64,000 nucleotides of DNA from Mycolicibacterium sp. YH-1 (GTDB taxonomy: Bacteria; Actinomycetota; Actinomycetes; Mycobacteriales; Mycobacteriaceae), in NCBI RefSeq assembly GCF_022557175.1, contig NZ_CP092915.1:2666001-2730000 (forward strand). The letters are read 5' to 3'. The notes under the pieces are model-generated. The model ran no database searches, was not told where the DNA came from, and saw only the letters and a program-made list of their open reading frames with translations. Shown one piece after another: positions 27,173 through 36,091 of the stretch. Numbering within the stretch: the stretch's first letter is position 1; each line of letters begins with the position of its first letter. Both the position numbers and the translations under genes were made by a program.

Positions 27173-27994
27173 TCAGCGCACCAGATGCTGTCGGACGGCG
27201 AGGCCGATGCGCCCCATGGCCGCCAACGTCGGGTCGCGATGGTCCTCACCCCACGCCCAGTTGGCGAGGACGGCGTAGGCCACCCGGCGACCGCTGGGGG
27301 TGTGCCCGGCACAGCCGATGTCGATCCTGGCGTCCGAGATGGTTCCGGTCTTGTTCCACAGCTCGAAACCGTGGTCGGCGTCGGTGTGGGCCAACGGGTC
27401 CAGACCGAACGCCTGTGCCACCATCGACAAGTCGGTGTTCACACCGAGCCAGCGCCGAACCCGCTCGGATACGGCGGCGTTGTGGATGGTGCCTGCGTCG
27501 ACGCGGGCGACGAATTCGCAGAGTTCTGCAGCGGTGCCCACCGACAGGGTCAGCGGATCGTCCTTGGGGCGGTCCAGCCGCACCCTGTCTCGTAGCCCGC
27601 TGTCGGTGAACCCGAGGTCCCGCGTGGCGCGTTGTACGACTTCAAGCCCCAGACGGCGCAGGAGAATGTTGGTTGCCGTGTTGTCGCTGACCGCGCCGAT
27701 CAACAGGCAGAGGTCTTCGAGCCGCTGGTCCTGCTGTCGCAGCAGGTAGAGGATGCCGGAGTCGGCCACCCGGTCCTCCGAGGTGGCGGCGACCAGTTCG
27801 TCCGGGTCCAATGTCCCGTCCTCGAATCGCCGCGCCACCTCGGCCAGCAGGAAGACCTTCCCAACGCTCGCGGTCTTGAGCACCCGCCGCGAATCGTGTT
27901 CCCACAATGTCTCGCCGGTGGACAGGTCCTTGATGTGCGCCGACAGGGTCGCCGTGCTGGGCAGCCAGGACGACGCCTGGGCGAAGGGACTCAT
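27173..27994 (-). CDS. Class A beta-lactamase-like serine hydrolase without signal peptide
   Basis: This 273-residue protein has the three class A boxes: SVGK in LKTASVGKVFLL (Ser about 43), SDN in GAVSDNTATN, and KTGT in LWNKTGT. The conserved Glu-bearing loop is less clear (LRDRVRLDRPK). It lacks a signal peptide or lipobox, so it should be cytosolic, unlike antibiotic-inactivating class A enzymes; an amidase or esterase role on a small molecule is more likely. It overlaps the permease stop by 4 bp, so it forms one unit with the permease and decarboxylase upstream. Confidence 0.85.
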   Translation of the reverse strand: MSPFAQASSWLPSTATLSAHIKDLSTGETLWEHDSRRVLKTASVGKVFLLAEVARRFEDGTLDPDELVAATSEDRVADSGILYLLRQQDQRLEDLCLLIGAVSDNTATNILLRRLGLEVVQRATRDLGFTDSGLRDRVRLDRPKDDPLTLSVGTAAELCEFVARVDAGTIHNAAVSERVRRWLGVNTDLSMVAQAFGLDPLAHTDADHGFELWNKTGTISDARIDIGCAGHTPSGRRVAYAVLANWAWGEDHRDPTLAAMGRIGLAVRQHLVR

Positions 27995-29391
27995 GCCACT
28001 TCGTCGAGTTCCGGGACTTCAGCGTCCACGGGCACCCGTCCGAACCGCTTGCGCAGCGTGTAGGCGATGAGAACGATGATCAGGCTGACCACGCTGGCGA
28101 GCAGCTGCACGCGTTGATCGGCGCTGAAGACCATGGCCACCAGGACGATCACGTAGGCCACGATGACCACGTAGGTCAGATAAGGGAAGAACCACATCCG
28201 CAGCGTCAACTGAGACGGGTCTTCACGTTCGATTGCGCGGCGCACTCGCAACTCCGAGACCGCGATCATCAAGTACATGAAGATGGCGACCACGCCGCAG
28301 GAGTTCACCAGGAACAGGAACAGGGAGTCGGGGGCGACGTAGGCGAGTCCCACCGAGATCCAGCCGATCGCCGTGCTGGCGAGGACGGCGCGTGCCGGGA
28401 CGCTGCGGCTGTCGGTTTTCACGAGCCAGTCGGGCGCGTCACCGTGAGATGCGAGGACACGCAGAATGCGAGACGACGTGTAGATGGAGGAGTTCAGCAC
28501 CGAAAGCACAGCGGTGAGGATGACGAAATTCATGATCATGGCGGCGCCGGGGATCTCCAGCTTGTCCAGGGCGGCGACGTAGGGACTCGACAACACCGAT
28601 CCGTCGCTCCAGGGCAGGATGCACACCACGAGGAAGATCGAGCCGACGTAGAAGAGGATGATCCGCCAGATGACGCCTGTGGTGGCCTTGGCCACCGACT
28701 TGGCGGGCTCGGCGCTCTCGGCGGCGGCGATGGTGACGATTTCGGCTCCACCGAACGCGAAGATGACCACCACGACGGCGCCCAGTATCGACGCGAGTCC
28801 GTTCGGGACGAACCCGCCATGGTCCACCAGGTTGCCCAGGCCGCCGGTCTGCCCCGGCCATACGCCGACGACCCAGAGCACGCCCAGAATGATGAAGGCG
28901 ACGATGGCCGCCACCTTGATACTCGCGAACCAGAACTCGAACTCGCCGAACCACTTCACCGAGATGAGGTTGACGGCGGTCATCACGACCATCAGCAGCA
29001 TGGCCATCACCCAGAGGGGTAACCCGACCCACACGTGCAGTATCTGCGCGCCGGCCACCGCTTCGACCGCGATGATGATCACGTAGTAGTACCAGTACAA
29101 CCAGCCGATGGTGAATCCTGCCCACGGCCCGATGCCGATTCGGGCGTAGTCGGCGAACGACCCGGCCTTGGGCTTGGCGACCACCATCTCGCCGAGCATG
29201 CGGAGCGAGCACAGCACCAGAGCGCCGGCGAGGCAGTACGAGATGATCGCTGCGGGGCCGGCCGTTTGGATGACCGCTCCACTGCCGACGAATAGCCCGG
29301 CACCGATGGCGCCTCCGATGGCGATCATGGTCATGTGGCGCGTTTTCAGCGACCTGGCCAGGCCGGTGCGAGGTTCGGTGGATGACGACAA
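27991..29391 (-). CDS. APC family amino acid permease
   Basis: This 466-residue protein has about 12 transmembrane helices. The N-terminal IAIGGAIGAGLFVGSG is the APC substrate/sodium-binding loop of GABA permease-type transporters. It moves an amino acid or amine across the plasma membrane, possibly as an exchanger with the adjacent decarboxylase's product. It lies 47 bp after the decarboxylase gene and overlaps the serine hydrolase start by ATGA, so all three are probably one operon. Confidence 0.92.
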   Translation of the reverse strand: MSSSTEPRTGLARSLKTRHMTMIAIGGAIGAGLFVGSGAVIQTAGPAAIISYCLAGALVLCSLRMLGEMVVAKPKAGSFADYARIGIGPWAGFTIGWLYWYYYVIIIAVEAVAGAQILHVWVGLPLWVMAMLLMVVMTAVNLISVKWFGEFEFWFASIKVAAIVAFIILGVLWVVGVWPGQTGGLGNLVDHGGFVPNGLASILGAVVVVIFAFGGAEIVTIAAAESAEPAKSVAKATTGVIWRIILFYVGSIFLVVCILPWSDGSVLSSPYVAALDKLEIPGAAMIMNFVILTAVLSVLNSSIYTSSRILRVLASHGDAPDWLVKTDSRSVPARAVLASTAIGWISVGLAYVAPDSLFLFLVNSCGVVAIFMYLMIAVSELRVRRAIEREDPSQLTLRMWFFPYLTYVVIVAYVIVLVAMVFSADQRVQLLASVVSLIIVLIAYTLRKRFGRVPVDAEVPELDEVA

Positions 29392-29438
29392 GTGAGTACT
29401 CGATCCGATGGGTGGGTTGATGAGGACAGTGGGTTAGT

Positions 29439-30821
29439 TCAGGTGGGCAGGGGGACGAGAGACGGTTCACCGGCCTCGGCGACGATCTGATCGATCGATT
29501 GGGCGCGACGGGCTACAGACCAGCGCCGGTGGCCCGAGGAGTCGGACTCGATCGTGTAGACGGCGGGTCGCCCCAACGCGTTGTACGAGAAGTGACTGGA
29601 GAAGTAGTAGCCGCCGGTCTCCGGAATGGCCACCAGGTCGCCGGAGTGAATGCGTGGGAGTTCGCGACCGACGGCCAGCATGTCACCGGTGAAGCAGGCC
29701 GGGCCGGCCACGTCTTGGACCCGTCGGTCATCCTGCCGCCGCCGCCCCGCCGCGTCGTACACGTCGACCCGCAGAGGCCACGCCTCCGGTGCGAAGATCG
29801 TGCGGGTGGCGACCTGCACCCCGGCGTGGGTGACGGCGATCGGCCGACCACCGGTGATTTTCGTGTACTCGACTCGGGCGACGATGGTGCCGGCCTTGGC
29901 AGTCAACGCCCGGCCGAACTCGGTCACCAAAGCGTAAGTCCCATCGAACAATTCCGGCACCACAGCCTCAAGGGCGGCACGGTGATCGGCGAAGGTTGGT
30001 GTGATGTCGTCGGAGGCGAAGTTGACCGGGAGCCCGCCGCCGATATCGATTCGCTGAACTTGCTGACGACCGACACGAGCAGTGATGTCGTGGGCGAGGT
30101 CCACGATCTGGCGCACACCCTCGGCGGCGTGACTGAGGCTCAGCCCTTGGGATCCGCTGTGCACGTGCAGCTGGGTGAGCCATGGGCGGGAGGCGAACGC
30201 GTCGATGATGTGTTCGCGTTGGTCGGCCAGGCCGATACCGAACTTGGACGTTGTCGTCGCGGTACTCATGGCGTCGATGGCACCCGCGCCGGTCTGCGGA
30301 TTGATTCGCATGCCGATGATCGACCGGTGACCGGCCGCCCCTGCGACCGCCTCGTCGACCCGCGCGAGTTCCTCCAGGTTGTCGACGTTGAACGAGATGC
30401 CCAGTTCGAGCGCTCCCACGATCTCGGTCGCGGTCTTGGCAGGGGAGTCGAGCACGATGCGATCCGCAGGGAAGCCGGCGGCCAGGGCCAGGCCCAGCTC
30501 ACCCGGACTGGCCACCTCGCACCCGAATCCCGCCTGCGCGAACCGCGCCAGGACCGGGCGCAGGGTGATCGCCTTCGCCGCAATTGTGTGCAGTGCCGGC
30601 ATACCCGCCGGGTAGGTCTCGCTCAGGTTGCGCATCAGCTCATCGAGGGTGTCCAGGTCGATGACCCCGCACAGCGGGTGCAGGTCGTCGACGAACCCTC
30701 GCCCCGCCACACCAGCGACGACCTCGTCGCGGCGGCGCAGCAGCGTGTCGGGGTGGGGTAGGACGTGTCCAGCACACGTTGTTCCAGAAATCACAGATGA
30801 AACCCTATGAACAAGGATCAT
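29439..30821 (-). CDS. Fold-type III PLP-dependent decarboxylase (diaminopimelate/ornithine decarboxylase-like)
   Basis: This 460-residue protein is of the alanine racemase/DAP decarboxylase fold. The PLP Lys is in HTIAAKAITLRPV (about residue 84), the phosphate loop in DIGGGLPVNF, and GPACFTGDML holds the interface Cys and Asp. The DAP decarboxylase signature CES-x-D is here CFT-G-D, so the substrate may differ. The first ATG (30821) has no good ribosome-binding site, and a GTG at 30794 is an alternative. It is upstream of an amino-acid permease and downstream of a PucR regulator on the same strand. Confidence 0.87.
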   Translation of the reverse strand: MILVHRVSSVISGTTCAGHVLPHPDTLLRRRDEVVAGVAGRGFVDDLHPLCGVIDLDTLDELMRNLSETYPAGMPALHTIAAKAITLRPVLARFAQAGFGCEVASPGELGLALAAGFPADRIVLDSPAKTATEIVGALELGISFNVDNLEELARVDEAVAGAAGHRSIIGMRINPQTGAGAIDAMSTATTTSKFGIGLADQREHIIDAFASRPWLTQLHVHSGSQGLSLSHAAEGVRQIVDLAHDITARVGRQQVQRIDIGGGLPVNFASDDITPTFADHRAALEAVVPELFDGTYALVTEFGRALTAKAGTIVARVEYTKITGGRPIAVTHAGVQVATRTIFAPEAWPLRVDVYDAAGRRRQDDRRVQDVAGPACFTGDMLAVGRELPRIHSGDLVAIPETGGYYFSSHFSYNALGRPAVYTIESDSSGHRRWSVARRAQSIDQIVAEAGEPSLVPLPT

Positions 30822-30865
30822 TCTGTGCCGGTCACGTGGGCTGAGGAATTCTCCACGGATCTTCT

Positions 30866-30900
30866 GTCAATACTGAGGGTCACTCATGACACCTGGGTCA
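30866..30900. promoter_or_regulatory. Cluster of GTCA/TGAC boxes, candidate PucR operator
   Basis: Four copies of GTCA or TGAC (30866-30869, 30879-30882, 30887-30890, 30897-30900) include GTCA-N4-TGAC. They lie between the PucR gene stop and the decarboxylase start, the expected place for a PucR-dependent operator. Confidence 0.3.
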
Positions 30901-30916
30901 GCATCTCCGAAATGCA

Positions 30917-32596
30917 CTAAGGGTGACCACGATTTTCGTCAGATTCCACGGGGGGCTCAGCCGGACGGGCCTGATCCCGCCCCCACACCAGCAGGCCGAG
31001 GGCAACCCGAAGCCGCGCCACCGATGACTGCACTTCGATACCGGAGACCACGCCGATCCGCTCCAGTCGGTATCGCAGTGAGTTGGCGTGAATCCCCAAC
31101 TCGCGCGCCGCTTCGGCGAGATTTCCCGGATGCGCGAGAACCGCCGCGACGGTGTCGACGTATGAGGTTCCGTGGTCGCTGTCGTGCTGGCGGAGCGTCT
31201 CCAGCGGTTCGGCGATGGTGTGTGCCATCGGAGCCAGGAGGTCGGCGGCCAGGATCAGGGTCAGCGCATCCGGCACGTCGGCTGCCGTGATGACCGTGGG
31301 ACCACCGCGCGCCGGGGGCAGCTGTGCCGCATCTTGCAGCGAAGCGGCGTCGAGGACCTGCCGAGCGACCCGTGCGGAAAGCTGAAGGTCCGAAAGGGCG
31401 TAGACGGCAGGTCCGACCGACACCACGCCCGCGCGGCCCCGTGAAACTCGAGCCAGCTGCTCCGTCAGCCAGCCGGCCAGGTCCACCTCCCCGGCCTCGC
31501 CGTCGAGGAGTGGTAGGACGACGAGCAGGTCGGAGCCCACCTGTGCCGTCCTCGCCCCGTTCCGCAGAGCCTGGAAATGGAACATCAGCGAGCGAGACGG
31601 GGGAGTGTCTAGTCCCAGCGCGACCACGGCATGTCTGGCATCACGTTGCAGCCCGAGCAGCGCAGCGGGAACCCCGGGGTCGACCCCGCGCGAGAGCAGG
31701 TCGACCAGCGCCGACTCCTGAAGCCGCCGTTCGTACTGGTCGCGGTGGACCTCTCTGAGCAGCATGGCGGCGGCGGGCTGGCGCACCTGTAAGAGCAGCT
31801 GCCGCAGTTCCTCACGGTCGGTGTCGTCGTTCAACGCCGCCCAGATCGTGCCGAGGGTCTCGGTTCCGGACCTCAGGGCGACCACCATGCGCGCCGGGTC
31901 GTCGGCCTCGGCATTGCGCACCACCACGTCGTCGGATCGCCAGATCGCAGGCAGGAATCCTGTGGCCATCAACCGCTCGACCCGCCATGCGGGTACCGCA
32001 CCCCCCAGGATCGTCTGATTCCGGATGGGATCGACGTCCTGACCGACGACCGCATACGCCAGAACACGCGAGTCCAGGTCCTCGATCGTCACTGGTGCCC
32101 CGCTCCTGGTGCTGATCCAGCGAGCCAGCGCGTGCAAGTTGTCGACCTGCGGGGCCGGTGTGACGATGCCACCGGCCCCGAGAAGCCGAATGAGGGCACT
32201 GAAGAGTTCGGTCCATCCCACCCACGGGGACCGCCGGAACAGATGTGCCTGGTGGTCCTGCAGCAGCGAGACATCGCGCGTCGCGTCCGGCGGGAGGACA
32301 AGGGCCGCGGCCGTCCCAACCTCGTCCAGCAATGACCCGAGCGCGAAGCGATCCTCGACGCGTGCGCTGACGAGCACAATGCTGCCGCTGTAGTCAGCCT
32401 GCGTGCCGGGCTCATGCAGGACCACGTCCCGCACCACCGGATCAGCTTCCGGTTCTGCTCCTGCTAGGAAGGGCACCAACATGCCAGCCGCACCGGAAAC
32501 GAGCGCAGACAGCGGTTGAACAGAGTCGGTGCCACTCACGGTCGCCGATAGCCAAGTGCCACAACCGAAAACTGTACAACCTGCGATCCGCAACAA
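30917..32596 (-). CDS. PucR family transcriptional regulator
   Basis: This 559-residue protein has a variable N-terminal PucR-type domain (about 20-160), a middle GGDEF-like region (about 290-400) and the C-terminal PucR helix-turn-helix (LAEAARELGIHANSLRYRLERIG, in part, about residues 507-530). It probably activates the decarboxylase-permease-hydrolase genes immediately downstream (95-bp gap with GTCA boxes) when the amine or amino acid substrate is present. The first ATG (32596) has no good ribosome-binding site, and GTG at VSGTDSVQP is an alternative start. Confidence 0.88.
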   Translation of the reverse strand: MLRIAGCTVFGCGTWLSATVSGTDSVQPLSALVSGAAGMLVPFLAGAEPEADPVVRDVVLHEPGTQADYSGSIVLVSARVEDRFALGSLLDEVGTAAALVLPPDATRDVSLLQDHQAHLFRRSPWVGWTELFSALIRLLGAGGIVTPAPQVDNLHALARWISTRSGAPVTIEDLDSRVLAYAVVGQDVDPIRNQTILGGAVPAWRVERLMATGFLPAIWRSDDVVVRNAEADDPARMVVALRSGTETLGTIWAALNDDTDREELRQLLLQVRQPAAAMLLREVHRDQYERRLQESALVDLLSRGVDPGVPAALLGLQRDARHAVVALGLDTPPSRSLMFHFQALRNGARTAQVGSDLLVVLPLLDGEAGEVDLAGWLTEQLARVSRGRAGVVSVGPAVYALSDLQLSARVARQVLDAASLQDAAQLPPARGGPTVITAADVPDALTLILAADLLAPMAHTIAEPLETLRQHDSDHGTSYVDTVAAVLAHPGNLAEAARELGIHANSLRYRLERIGVVSGIEVQSSVARLRVALGLLVWGRDQARPAEPPVESDENRGHP

Positions 32597-32623
32597 GCGT
32601 CAACCGGCGAAACGGCAGACCTC

Positions 32624-33403
32624 TCATGTCAGATTCGGGATGCCGCCTTGCTGCCGCACGAGACGGGCGATGACGGAATCTGACATCGGAATCGCGCCCC
32701 GTGCGAGTTCGACCGGCACTGGCGGCAGGTCACCGTGCACGTCGCGGTGTAGGCGCTCCATCTCGTCATCCAGCCGCGCCGCGGTGGCCGCGGCTTCGCC
32801 GAGGCTCCGCGAGATGTCCGGCGGCACTTCGCCATCGAACTTGTAGTAGATCTTGTGTTCCAGGCTGGCCCAGAAATCCATCGCAACCGTGCGCAGCTGC
32901 ACCTCCACCGGAACGGTGACGGGTCCGGTGGACAAGAACACCGGGACTTCCACGATGAGGTGCAGGCTGCGGTAGCCGTTCGCCTTCGGCTGACGCACGT
33001 AGTCCTTGATCTGTAGGACCGTGAGGTCGTCCTGCAAGGTGAGGGCCTCGGACACTCGGTAGACATCTGAGGTGAAGGAACACGTGATGCGGACACCGGC
33101 GATGTCGGTGATCTCCTCGCGGATCGCCTCGAAGCGCGGCTCGCAGTTCTTGCGCTGGACCTTGTCGAGCACACTCTCGGGCGTCTTGAGCCGGCTGGTC
33201 ACGTGCTCGATCGGGTTGTACTGCTGCAGGTGCTGGAACTCCTGTTGAAGGATCCCGACCTTGGTGGTGATCTCCTCCATGCCGAACTTGTACGAGAACA
33301 TGAATCGCGAGAACTCCTCGCGCAACGACCGAAACTCATCAATGTCGAAGTCGAGGAAGGTCGTGGGCACGCTCTCAAGCACATCGTCCATAGAGACCAG
33401 CAT
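32624..33403 (-). CDS. Small alarmone synthetase (RelA/SpoT synthetase domain)
   Basis: This 259-residue protein has only the (p)ppGpp synthetase domain. SRLKTPESVLDKV, DIAGVRITCSFTSDVYRV, KANGYRSLH and EVQLRTVAMDFWASLEHK match the ATP-binding, metal-binding Asp, G-loop Tyr and Glu motifs of RelP/RelQ-type enzymes. No hydrolase (HD) domain is present. Mycobacteria usually carry a bifunctional Rel elsewhere; this resembles the Rv1366 kind. The catalytic residues look intact. It is on the same strand as PucR but probably independent. Confidence 0.88.
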   Translation of the reverse strand: MLVSMDDVLESVPTTFLDFDIDEFRSLREEFSRFMFSYKFGMEEITTKVGILQQEFQHLQQYNPIEHVTSRLKTPESVLDKVQRKNCEPRFEAIREEITDIAGVRITCSFTSDVYRVSEALTLQDDLTVLQIKDYVRQPKANGYRSLHLIVEVPVFLSTGPVTVPVEVQLRTVAMDFWASLEHKIYYKFDGEVPPDISRSLGEAAATAARLDDEMERLHRDVHGDLPPVPVELARGAIPMSDSVIARLVRQQGGIPNLT

Positions 33404-33432
33404 GCCTGTGATCGGAGACTGCCCTGGTCGCC

Positions 33433-34614
33433 CTAGGTGGTGAACACAGCCGGGATGGTCAGCGGGCCGCGGATGGCGGGGGTGTCACGCCACGTGGGGT
33501 CGCCCGCGAGGGCGGGTCGGCGTCGCAGGATGTGGCGCAGCGCCGCAGTTGTTTCGAGCCGCGCCAGCGCAGCGCCCAGGCAGTAGTGCGCGCCGTAGCC
33601 GAAGCTCAGCGGTGCGGGTCCGACCCGGTCAGGGCGGAACTGGTCGGGCTGGCGGTAGACGGCGGGATCCCGATTGGCGGCGGCGACGCACACCAGCGCC
33701 GTTTCACCACGCCGGATGTCGATGCCGGACACGGTCTGGTCTGCGGTGGCGGTGCGCGCGGTTGCCTGTACGGGAGCGTCGAGCCTCAACAGCTCGGTGA
33801 GAACCGCTGGATCGGTCGGGTCGATGTGGTCGGCCAGGCGGGTGCCGTCGGTCATCGGCGTGAGCAGCCGGACGAGGCTGGCGCCGAGCAGATTGGCGGT
33901 GGTCTCGTGGCCGGCGACCGCGATCAGGATGGCGGTGATGACGACCTCGTCGAGGGTGAGGTCGGTGTCTGCGGCCAGGAAGCTCAGTAGATCGTCGGTG
34001 GGGTGGCTGCGTCGGTCGGCGGCCGCGGGCAGGAAGTCGGCGATCAGCGCCGCAGACGCCGCCAGACCTTCCTCGAGGTCGTGTTGATCGGCGAAGCCGC
34101 CCAGGATCCGGATGATGGCCGGTGAGTGCTCGCGTAGCGCCGCGCACTGCTCGGGGTCCAGACCCAGCCAGGCTCCGATGACGGCGACCGGTAGCGGGAG
34201 CGCGATCTGCGACATGACGTCGACGAGATCGTCGGCGGGAATCATCGAGACCGCGTCAACACAGATCGACTCGACACCGTCTTCAAGGCCGCCGATGAAG
34301 GAGCGGCTGAACACATCCCGCACGGCGCCGCGCAATCTGTCGTGGACTGGGCCGTCAGTGAACAGCATGCTGGCGTCCACGAATGCCGAACTGATCATGG
34401 GTGTCGCGGCGGATATCGCCGGGTTGGCTCGGGGGTCGCTGATCCAGTGCCGTCCGCCGAGCACGTCGCGGGCGGCGCCGTGGCCGAGGATCAGCCAGGC
34501 GTGCGCGGTGTCGTCCCACACGACATCGCCGTCGCGGCGCCGTGTCTCGTAGAACGGGTAGGGGTCGGCGGCGTCCCAGGGGAGTCGCGGCGCCGCGATG
34601 TCACGGGTGGTCAT
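33433..34614 (-). CDS. Cytochrome P450
   Basis: I chose the ATG at 34614 (MTTRDIAAPRLPW), 6 bp inside an alternative ATG at 34620; the frame extends farther only as a shadow of the ABC1 gene. The product is 393 residues. The I-helix AGHETTA and the haem loop FGYGAHYCLGAALARLE with the ligand Cys are intact. The substrate is unknown. The start overlaps the end of the ABC1 kinase gene by about 14 bp, so translation is coupled. A ferredoxin partner is not encoded in the window. Confidence 0.92.
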   Translation of the reverse strand: MTTRDIAAPRLPWDAADPYPFYETRRRDGDVVWDDTAHAWLILGHGAARDVLGGRHWISDPRANPAISAATPMISSAFVDASMLFTDGPVHDRLRGAVRDVFSRSFIGGLEDGVESICVDAVSMIPADDLVDVMSQIALPLPVAVIGAWLGLDPEQCAALREHSPAIIRILGGFADQHDLEEGLAASAALIADFLPAAADRRSHPTDDLLSFLAADTDLTLDEVVITAILIAVAGHETTANLLGASLVRLLTPMTDGTRLADHIDPTDPAVLTELLRLDAPVQATARTATADQTVSGIDIRRGETALVCVAAANRDPAVYRQPDQFRPDRVGPAPLSFGYGAHYCLGAALARLETTAALRHILRRRPALAGDPTWRDTPAIRGPLTIPAVFTT

Positions 34615-36034
34615 GTTCATCCAGCGCGCCGGGCAGTCCACGTTCGCGCACCCAGGCGTGGTGCAGCTTGCCGAGTTCGGTGATCGGCTCGGTGACACCG
34701 TCCATATCGTCGACGAGGGCTCGTGTGTGCAGGGTGGCCCGCAGGCCGGCGGCGATACTGGTAGAGGCGAGCATGATCCGGGAGGTGAACACGTGCTCGG
34801 CGGGTACCGCGATCTTCGCGACGGGGTGGTCCCTGTCGCGGACATCGAAGAAGCCGCGAATAATCCGTTCCGTGGCGTCGGGCGCGTAGGTGACCGGCTG
34901 TGGGGCTGTGACCTCGAAGGCCATTTCTGAAACCCATTGCTCCAGTTCGTCGTCGGTCAACGTTGCGCGTTCGGTGAGGAATCCCATCTGGGTCAGGTGA
35001 TCGCGGTAGTCGTCCGGGCGTCCCTCTATGGCGGCCCGCAGGAACCGCACCCACAGCCCGCGTCGCCACTCGGCCATGATCGAGACGCATCCGAAGTCGA
35101 GGAACCCGACGGTGCCGTCTGTGCCGAAGCGGTAGTTGCCGGGGTGCGGATCGGCGTGGACCAGGTTGGCGTGCCGGTAGTTGCCGTTCGTGAACCTCGC
35201 GATCACCTCCGTCCAAGCGTTCCTCAAGTCCTGGTCCGCCTGTTGTGCTGCGGTCCAATCCATCCCATCGAGATAGGTCATTGTCAGCACCCGGTCACTT
35301 GATGCCTCGGGCACAGCATCGGGGATGCGAATGAAGGGGTGCCCGCGATAGAGATCGCTGAACGCCGTGATCATCTCGGTTTCGTGCCTGTAGTCGAGTT
35401 CCTCGGATATCCGTGCGGCCGCTTCGCTCGCGAGTGCCTGGACGTCGAGCGGCATACCCGATGCCGCGGTCACGAATTTGAGGAATGTGGCGACGAGTTC
35501 GGTGTTGGCCAGATCGTCGTGGATGGCTCGCGCCACGCCGGGGTACTGGATCTTGACCACGACGTCGCGGCCGTCATGCAGGACGGCGCGGTGGACTTGC
35601 CCGACCGATGCGGCTGCTATCGGTTCGTCGGTGAAATCGCTGAAGTGTGCACTGGTGGAACCGAGTTCGTCGGCGAGGACGTCGTGGACCAGCGCCGGGT
35701 GCATGGGTGGCGCGTCGGCTTGCAGCCGCGTGAGCGCCTTCTGGTACGGCGAGAAGCCGCCGGTGCCCATCGCGCTGACGTCGATCATCGAGAAGATCTG
35801 GCCGGCCTTCATGAGCACGCCCTTGGACTGGCCGAGCAGGTCGGTGTAGCGCTCGGCGGTGCGCTCGTGGAAGCGGTCGACCGCGCCGTCGTCGCCCGCC
35901 CGTTTCTGGAGACCGGCTATGAGCCGGCCCCCGGCCGCGCGGGCGGTGAATCCGGCCAGCGGCATGGTTCGTCGAATCCGACCCTGCGTAACGGGCTCGT
36001 CTCGAGATGGCAATTCGGTCCCTCCCACTTCCAC
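34601..36034 (-). CDS. ABC1/UbiB-type atypical kinase
   Basis: This 477-residue protein of the ABC1/ADCK/UbiB family has the KxGQ motif GVLMKAGQIFSMI, the Ala-rich loop IAAASVGQVHRA, the Lys in VVVKIQYPG, HADPHPGNYRF (catalytic loop) and the DFG-type motif FLDFGCVS. The GTG at 36034 begins the frame; an internal ATG near 35965 (MPLAGFTARA) is an alternative start. UbiB relatives act as lipid-linked ATPases or kinases, here perhaps on a quinone or terpenoid. It is coupled to the P450 and divergent from a TetR gene. Confidence 0.9.
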   Translation of the reverse strand: MEVGGTELPSRDEPVTQGRIRRTMPLAGFTARAAGGRLIAGLQKRAGDDGAVDRFHERTAERYTDLLGQSKGVLMKAGQIFSMIDVSAMGTGGFSPYQKALTRLQADAPPMHPALVHDVLADELGSTSAHFSDFTDEPIAAASVGQVHRAVLHDGRDVVVKIQYPGVARAIHDDLANTELVATFLKFVTAASGMPLDVQALASEAAARISEELDYRHETEMITAFSDLYRGHPFIRIPDAVPEASSDRVLTMTYLDGMDWTAAQQADQDLRNAWTEVIARFTNGNYRHANLVHADPHPGNYRFGTDGTVGFLDFGCVSIMAEWRRGLWVRFLRAAIEGRPDDYRDHLTQMGFLTERATLTDDELEQWVSEMAFEVTAPQPVTYAPDATERIIRGFFDVRDRDHPVAKIAVPAEHVFTSRIMLASTSIAAGLRATLHTRALVDDMDGVTEPITELGKLHHAWVRERGLPGALDEHDHP

Positions 36035-36068
36035 GAACAGTCAAGTAAAGTGGTTCCGTACAGACGGT

Positions 36069-36080
36069 AAGTGATCACTT
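36069..36080. promoter_or_regulatory. Palindrome AAGTGATCACTT, probable TetR operator
   Basis: The 12-bp palindrome is exact and lies in the 57-bp space between the ABC1 kinase and TetR starts, 12 bp before the TetR start. Related AAAGTG boxes flank it at 36047-36052. A divergent pair controlled by one TetR operator is the usual arrangement. Confidence 0.55.
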
Positions 36081-36091
36081 TGGAGGAGTCA

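Noticed and set aside
26948..27595. Open frame starting inside tRNA-Val
   Set aside because: It begins within the tRNA and runs antisense to the serine hydrolase, with no recognisable domain.
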